Below are positions 60,309 through 64,000 of a stretch of 64,000 nt of DNA, in pieces. The notes under the pieces were generated by a model that saw only the letters and a program-made list of their open reading frames with translations, was not told the origin of the DNA and searched no databases. Location of the stretch: NCBI RefSeq assembly GCF_000473265.1, contig NZ_KI421511.1, positions 919,731-983,730 of the forward strand. Reading direction: 5' to 3'. The stretch comes from Amycolatopsis thermoflava N1165 (GTDB taxonomy: Bacteria; Actinomycetota; Actinomycetes; Mycobacteriales; Pseudonocardiaceae). Position 1 is the first letter of the stretch. Each line of letters opens with the position of its first letter. The translations under genes were made by a program, and so were the position numbers.

Positions 60309-60770
60309 TCAGTACTCGTTCTTGATGACGAAATACGAGCCGCGGATGGTGCCGGCCAGCTTTGATTTCTGCCGAGCGAACTTGAAGGACGAGAGTTCGG
60401 TGGGGATGTCCATCCCGTCGGAGAGCTTGAACCCGACGGCGCGTTTGCCGTTGTCCTCGATGGTGTACAGCACGTTGACCGACAGCCCGTTCTCGTAGAA
60501 GACATAGGCCCATCGGATGCCGTCGACGTCGAACGCGGTCGCCTCGAGCGGAGGGGAGGCGATGACGATGCCGCGTTCCTCCTCGAGGATCCGGTGCACC
60601 CAGCCGATCGTGTCCCCGGCGTCGTCCGCGGGCTCGACGGTGAAGACATGGCCGTACTTGTTCTTGAAGTAGCGGGCCTCGTTCGCCCGCAGACCGGCCA
60701 GCGCCTCCGCGACGGGCGACGTTTCGAGCCCGATGGTCGATACAGTGTCGAAGTCCACGGCGTAGGGCAT
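60309..60770 (-). CDS. Unrecognised conserved-looking protein
   Basis: A 153-residue protein not assigned to a family. It has an alternating polar/hydrophobic, beta-rich look (EARYFKNKYGHVFTVEP in short pieces: FKNKYGHVF, WAYVFYENGL, VNVLYTIED, GTIRGSYFVI) and no signal peptide, TM helix or Cys. GGAGG lies seven bases before the ATG and codon use is normal, so it is a real gene. It stands alone: the acyl-CoA dehydrogenase remnant lies beyond its stop, and a 258-base gap without recognisable content separates its start from the next gene. Confidence 0.75.
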   Translation of the reverse strand: MPYAVDFDTVSTIGLETSPVAEALAGLRANEARYFKNKYGHVFTVEPADDAGDTIGWVHRILEEERGIVIASPPLEATAFDVDGIRWAYVFYENGLSVNVLYTIEDNGKRAVGFKLSDGMDIPTELSSFKFARQKSKLAGTIRGSYFVIKNEY

Positions 60771-61028
60771 GCGATTCCTCCGTGTGTCTGTACGGCGGAG
60801 TCCGACATCGTTCCACCGGGGTCGGGCTCAGCCTATCCCCGTGTCGACATACGACAGCGGCCCTTCGGGCAGGTCGCCACGGCGGAATGCCGGCGGACGT
60901 GCTCGCGCTGCGTGCCAAGAACAGTCGATCCGTCGCGGGCCCGCGCGAATGGTTTTCGCCTGGCGGCGTTGCTTGTTCGGCCGGGTAGCGGGAGGGACAC
61001 TGGGCTGATTCCCGGAGGGAGGGTGGCG

Positions 61029-61685
61029 ATGACCGGTTCTTCCGTGCAGCCGTGGAGCTTGCGGGGAGTGTGGTTCGACGCGTGCAAGTGCACGATCCCG
61101 TGCCCGTGTTCCTTCGCCCAGCCGCCGACCTACGGTGACTGCGACGGTGTCCTCCTTGGGCACGTGCGCGAGGGGCGGTACGGCGAGTCGCGCTTGGACG
61201 GGTTGAACGTCGTGATGCTGGCGTCCTTCGTGGGCAACGTGTGGGGCGATCACAGCGACGCCTACGGCGCCGTGTTCCTGGACGAGCGAGCCGACGAGGC
61301 ACAGCGCGGCGCCCTGCAGATGATCTTCGGCGGCCAGGCGGGCGGCTGGCCCGCCCAGTTCAACGAGATGTTCGGGGGTGAGATGCGCGGCATGGAGTTC
61401 GCCGCCATCGACGCCTCCATCGCCGAGGACTACTCCGACTGGAGCGTCAGCATCCCCGGCAAGGCGACCGCGCGGGTCGAGGCCCTGACGGGGCCCACCA
61501 GCGGGCCGGGCGCCCGGGTGGAGGTCCACAACCTGCCCGGCGCCGAGGTGGGCCCGGGGCAACCGCCGGCGGTGTGGGGCCGGGTGACCGCGGAGTCCGC
61601 CGACGCGTTCGGTTTCCGCTGGGAGCGCAGCGGCAACTCCAGCAAACTGATCCCGTTCGAGTGGAGCGGACCGGACGCGGCATGA
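61029..61685 (+). CDS. DUF1326-domain protein
   Basis: A 218-residue protein starting WSLRGVWFDACKCTIPCPCSF in pieces (FDACKC, IPCPC), a Cys cluster of four Cys near residues 19-27 typical of DUF1326, followed by GDCDGVL and GGQAGGWPA. The Cys cluster suggests metal binding. GGAGGGAGG lies upstream of the ATG. The stop overlaps the DUF2182 gene (ATGA), the usual partner, so the two likely form one system; the literature gives no firm function that I know. Confidence 0.87.
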   Translation: MTGSSVQPWSLRGVWFDACKCTIPCPCSFAQPPTYGDCDGVLLGHVREGRYGESRLDGLNVVMLASFVGNVWGDHSDAYGAVFLDERADEAQRGALQMIFGGQAGGWPAQFNEMFGGEMRGMEFAAIDASIAEDYSDWSVSIPGKATARVEALTGPTSGPGARVEVHNLPGAEVGPGQPPAVWGRVTAESADAFGFRWERSGNSSKLIPFEWSGPDAA

Positions 61686-62494
61686 TCCCGCGGCCGGGCC
61701 GGGAGGTCGCTTCGCACGCGGTTTCGGTGCGGCGGTGGTCGCGAACCGAGGCCGCGCTGGTGGTCGTGCTGCTGGTGCTCGCCGCGCTGGCCTGGGTGCT
61801 GACGAGCAGGCTTGCGACCGCGGACATGCGCATGGGGGTCCTGACCGGCAGGCCCGCGATGGACGACATGGCCGGCGCGATGCGGCCGTGGCCCGGGGAA
61901 GCGGCGCTGTTCCTCGGCGTGTGGGTCGTGATGATGGCGGCGATGATGCTGCCGAGCGTCGTGCCGTTCAGCCTGGGCATGCGCCGCCTGCTGCGCAGCC
62001 GGGGATTGCGTGGCCACGGCTTGTTCGCCGGCTACTTCCTCGTGTGGGCGGTGGCCGGGATCGGGGCGTTCGCGTTCGTGCAAGGCCTGGAGGGGGCCAT
62101 GACCGGGCCCAGCACCACCGCCGTGCGGGCCGGGGGAGTGGTGCTGCTGGTCGCCGGCGTGTACCAGCTGACCCCGTTGAAGCGGGTGTGCCTGCGGCAC
62201 TGCCGGTCGCCGATGGCGCTGCTGCTCGAACACAGCGAGACGGCGATGCGCGGCCGCTTCGGTGTCCTCCGGGTGGGGGTGAGCCACGGCGGGTACTGCC
62301 TGGGCTGCTGCTGGGCGCTGATGGCGGTGCTGCTGGCCGCCGGGATGATGAACCTGGTCTGGATGGCCGTGTTCGCCGCCGTCGTCGCCCTGGAAAAGGT
62401 CACCCGCCACGGCGAACTGATCAGCCGCGTGGTCGGCGGCCTGCTCCTCGCCACGGCGATCGTCCTCCTGGCACAGCCGGCCCTGCTGACCTAG
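61682..62494 (+). CDS. DUF2182 metal-binding membrane protein
   Basis: A 270-residue integral membrane protein with about six helices: AALVVVLLVLAALAWVL, FLGVWVVMMAAMMLPSVVP, LFAGYFLVWAVAGIGAFAF, VVLLVAGVYQLTPLK, and two at the C-terminus. Met-rich MMAAMMLPS and the Cys sites KRVCLRHCRSP and GYCLGCCWALM could bind a soft metal such as copper (inference). Coupled to DUF1326. Its TAG shares bases with the stop of the convergent regulator (CCTAGG). Confidence 0.88.
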   Translation: MIPRPGREVASHAVSVRRWSRTEAALVVVLLVLAALAWVLTSRLATADMRMGVLTGRPAMDDMAGAMRPWPGEAALFLGVWVVMMAAMMLPSVVPFSLGMRRLLRSRGLRGHGLFAGYFLVWAVAGIGAFAFVQGLEGAMTGPSTTAVRAGGVVLLVAGVYQLTPLKRVCLRHCRSPMALLLEHSETAMRGRFGVLRVGVSHGGYCLGCCWALMAVLLAAGMMNLVWMAVFAAVVALEKVTRHGELISRVVGGLLLATAIVLLAQPALLT

Positions 62495-63393
62495 GAGTGG
62501 CGGGTGGGCTCCGCCGTCCGGGATCGGGTGGCCGCCCAGCTGGCGAGGAGCTTGAGCCGGTCTTCGGAGGCGGTGCCGGGTTCGGCCGTGTAGATGATCA
62601 GGTCGTGCACGGCCCGGCCGGACAGCGGCAGGTCGATGGACTGGAAGGTCAGAGCCAGGTGGCCGACTTCGGGGTGCCGGAGCCGTTTGACGCCGTCGTG
62701 GCGCATCAGGACGTCGTGCGCGGCCCAGTGGCCGCGAAACTCCGGGCTGAGCGTGGACAGCTCGCCGACGAGTTCGCGCAGTGCCCGGTCACGGGGCTCG
62801 CGCCCGGCCTCGGCGCGCAGCAGGGCGGCGGTGGCGGCTCCGGCGGCGTCCCAGTCGACGAAGAAGTCCTGCGCGCCGGGGTCGAGGAAGATGTAGCGGG
62901 CAAGGTTGGGGCGGCCGCGCCGGTCGGCGGTGGCGCTGTCGAACATCGGCGCGAGCAGGGCACGGGCCAGGGGATTGCCGGCGACGACGTCCGTGCGGCC
63001 GTTCCGCACGAACGCCGAGGACATCGTCATGGAGTCGAGCAGCCACTGGACCCGGGGCGGGATCTCGACGTCCCGGCGCCGCGACGGCGTGCGGCTCTGC
63101 TGCCGCGACGACCGGGCCAGGTCGAACAGGTAGGTGCGTTCGTCGTCGTCCAGCCGCAGGGCACGGGCGACCGCGTCGAGGACGTCCTCGGACACGCCGC
63201 CGATGTGGCCCTTCTCCAGCCGCGTGTACCACTCGGTGCTCACCCCGGCGAGGACGGCGACCTCTTCGCGCCGCAGCCCGGGGACCCGGCGTCGGGCGCT
63301 GGTCGGCAGGCCGGCCTGCGCGGGCGTGATCCTGGCGCGCCTGCTGACCAGGAAGTCCCGGATCTCGCCGCGGTTTCCGGGCTGGGGGTCCAT
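62491..63393 (-). CDS. MmyB-type XRE regulator
   Basis: A 300-residue regulator: an N-terminal Cro/CI helix-turn-helix (SARRRVPGLRREEVAVLAGVSTEWYTRLEKG in pieces: RRRVPGLRREEVA, VSTEWYTRLE) and a C-terminal PAS-like MmyB ligand domain (HPEVGHLALTFQ). These proteins commonly repress an adjacent oxidoreductase gene. The ATG at 63393 (MDPQPGN) is preferred to a GTG at 63411, as family members start close to this point. Divergent from the aldo/keto reductase; an inverted repeat lies between. Confidence 0.9.
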   Translation of the reverse strand: MDPQPGNRGEIRDFLVSRRARITPAQAGLPTSARRRVPGLRREEVAVLAGVSTEWYTRLEKGHIGGVSEDVLDAVARALRLDDDERTYLFDLARSSRQQSRTPSRRRDVEIPPRVQWLLDSMTMSSAFVRNGRTDVVAGNPLARALLAPMFDSATADRRGRPNLARYIFLDPGAQDFFVDWDAAGAATAALLRAEAGREPRDRALRELVGELSTLSPEFRGHWAAHDVLMRHDGVKRLRHPEVGHLALTFQSIDLPLSGRAVHDLIIYTAEPGTASEDRLKLLASWAATRSRTAEPTRHS

Positions 63394-63426
63394 GTTCTTC
63401 AGGGTAGCCACTGGTCACGGCGCGAA

Positions 63427-63449
63427 GGGGGGTTGAGGCGGTACCCCCC
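63427..63449. promoter_or_regulatory. Inverted repeat between MmyB regulator and reductase genes
   Basis: GGGGGGT (63427-63433) and ACCCCCC (63443-63449) flank nine bases, in the 103-base divergent gap. Position and symmetry suit an operator of the MmyB-type regulator. Confidence 0.45.
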
Positions 63450-63496
63450 ATGAACGCGACCTGCTGCGGCGGCGGCCCTGGGGGTTTGCTGGAGAC

Positions 63497-64000
63497 ATGA
63501 CGAGCGAGAAATTGACGGTGCCGGCGGTGGCGCTGGGCACGTGGGCCTGGGGAGACAGCGGCGAGGCAGGCGAGGGCTACTTCGGCAGCCGGCTGACCGA
63601 GTCCGGTCTGCGCGAGGTCGTCGACAAGGCGCAGTCGAACGGGTTCACGCTGTGGGACACCGCGGCGGTGTACGGCATGGGCCGCTCGGAGACGGTCCTC
63701 GCCCGGGCGCTCAAGGGCTACGACCGCGGCGAGTACCAGCTGTCCACGAAGTTCACCCCGCAGATCGCCGGCGACGGCGACGATCCGGTCGCGGACATGC
63801 TGGAGCAGAGCCTCGACCGCCTGGGCACCGACTACGTGGACCTGTACTGGATCCACAACCCCGCAGACGTGGCCCGGTGGACGCCGCTGCTGATCCCGCT
63901 GCTGGAAAGCGGCCGGATCAGGCACGTCGGCGTCTCGAACCACAACCTGGCCGAGATCGCCCTGGCCGACCGGATCCTCGGCGAGGCCGGCTTCCGCGTG
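63497..64000 (+). CDS. Aldo/keto reductase, truncated by window edge
   Basis: The first 168 residues of an aldo/keto reductase, starting at the ATG at 63497 (GGAGAC upstream). GTWAWGD, FTLWDTAAVYGMGRSE with catalytic Asp and Tyr, STKFTP with the Lys, and YVDLYWIHNP with the His are present, so the active site is complete up to the edge. It reduces aldehydes or ketones with NADPH. Probably regulated by the divergent MmyB-type protein. Confidence 0.88.
   Translation, partial: MTSEKLTVPAVALGTWAWGDSGEAGEGYFGSRLTESGLREVVDKAQSNGFTLWDTAAVYGMGRSETVLARALKGYDRGEYQLSTKFTPQIAGDGDDPVADMLEQSLDRLGTDYVDLYWIHNPADVARWTPLLIPLLESGRIRHVGVSNHNLAEIALADRILGEAGFRV

Overview
The window is a GC-rich (about 70%) actinobacterial chromosome segment with many GTG starts and ATGA/GTGA stop-start overlaps. 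The mycofactocin-type dehydrogenase, PhoP-like two-component system and FprB-type ferredoxin reductase suggest Pseudonocardiaceae (Amycolatopsis-like); that placement is an inference. No rRNA, tRNA, CRISPR array or intact insertion sequence was seen.

Region 1 (1-31.5 kb) is a large catabolic island. It holds a truncated PDR/VanB reductase, two P450s, an FprB-type ferredoxin reductase, two aldehyde dehydrogenases, four SDRs (one mycofactocin-type), two AMP-forming acyl-CoA ligases, a fused CaiB/BaiF CoA-transferase, two heteromeric acyl-CoA dehydrogenase pairs, two crotonases, a thiolase-like/DUF35 pair of the Ltp2-ChsH2 kind and a true thiolase. This is the toolkit for oxidising and shortening an alicyclic, terpenoid or sterol-like acid as CoA esters. 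A FadR-type GntR regulator lies inside it. A similar 14-bp AT-rich box occurs at five intergenic regions, including the regulator's own promoter, and looks like a shared operator. A nitronate monooxygenase gene here is frameshifted.

Region 2 (31.6-38.9 kb) is a phosphate/polyphosphate module: a PhoP-like response regulator and its kinase, a VTC-domain protein, a DUF4956 membrane protein, a CotH-family kinase-like protein, a DUF47 protein and a PiT phosphate transporter. The promoters of the regulator gene and of the VTC operon each carry four heptamers at exact 11-bp spacing.

Region 3 (39.1-58.2 kb) looks like a plant-aromatic island. One arm is a tetrahydrofolate-dependent O-demethylation operon (LigM-like, MetF, PurU, FolD, with an IclR gene downstream). 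The divergent arm has a GntR gene, an extradiol dioxygenase, a second-type FolP and an MHS transporter. A ROK regulator, an NHS-type transporter and a C-glycoside catabolic operon follow (GMC oxidase, both C-deglycosidase subunits, lactonase-like propeller, Gfo/Idh/MocA oxidoreductase, isomerase), ending translationally coupled to pabB. The genes fit one route: sugar removal from aryl C-glycosides, folate-dependent loss of methoxy groups, ring cleavage, and dedicated folate supply.

Region 4 (58.2-64 kb) is more mixed: a HEPN/Apea-like gene frameshifted near its putative RNase motif, a small HTH protein, an acyl-CoA dehydrogenase remnant, an unrecognised protein, a DUF1326-DUF2182 pair, a MmyB-type regulator and a partial aldo/keto reductase.
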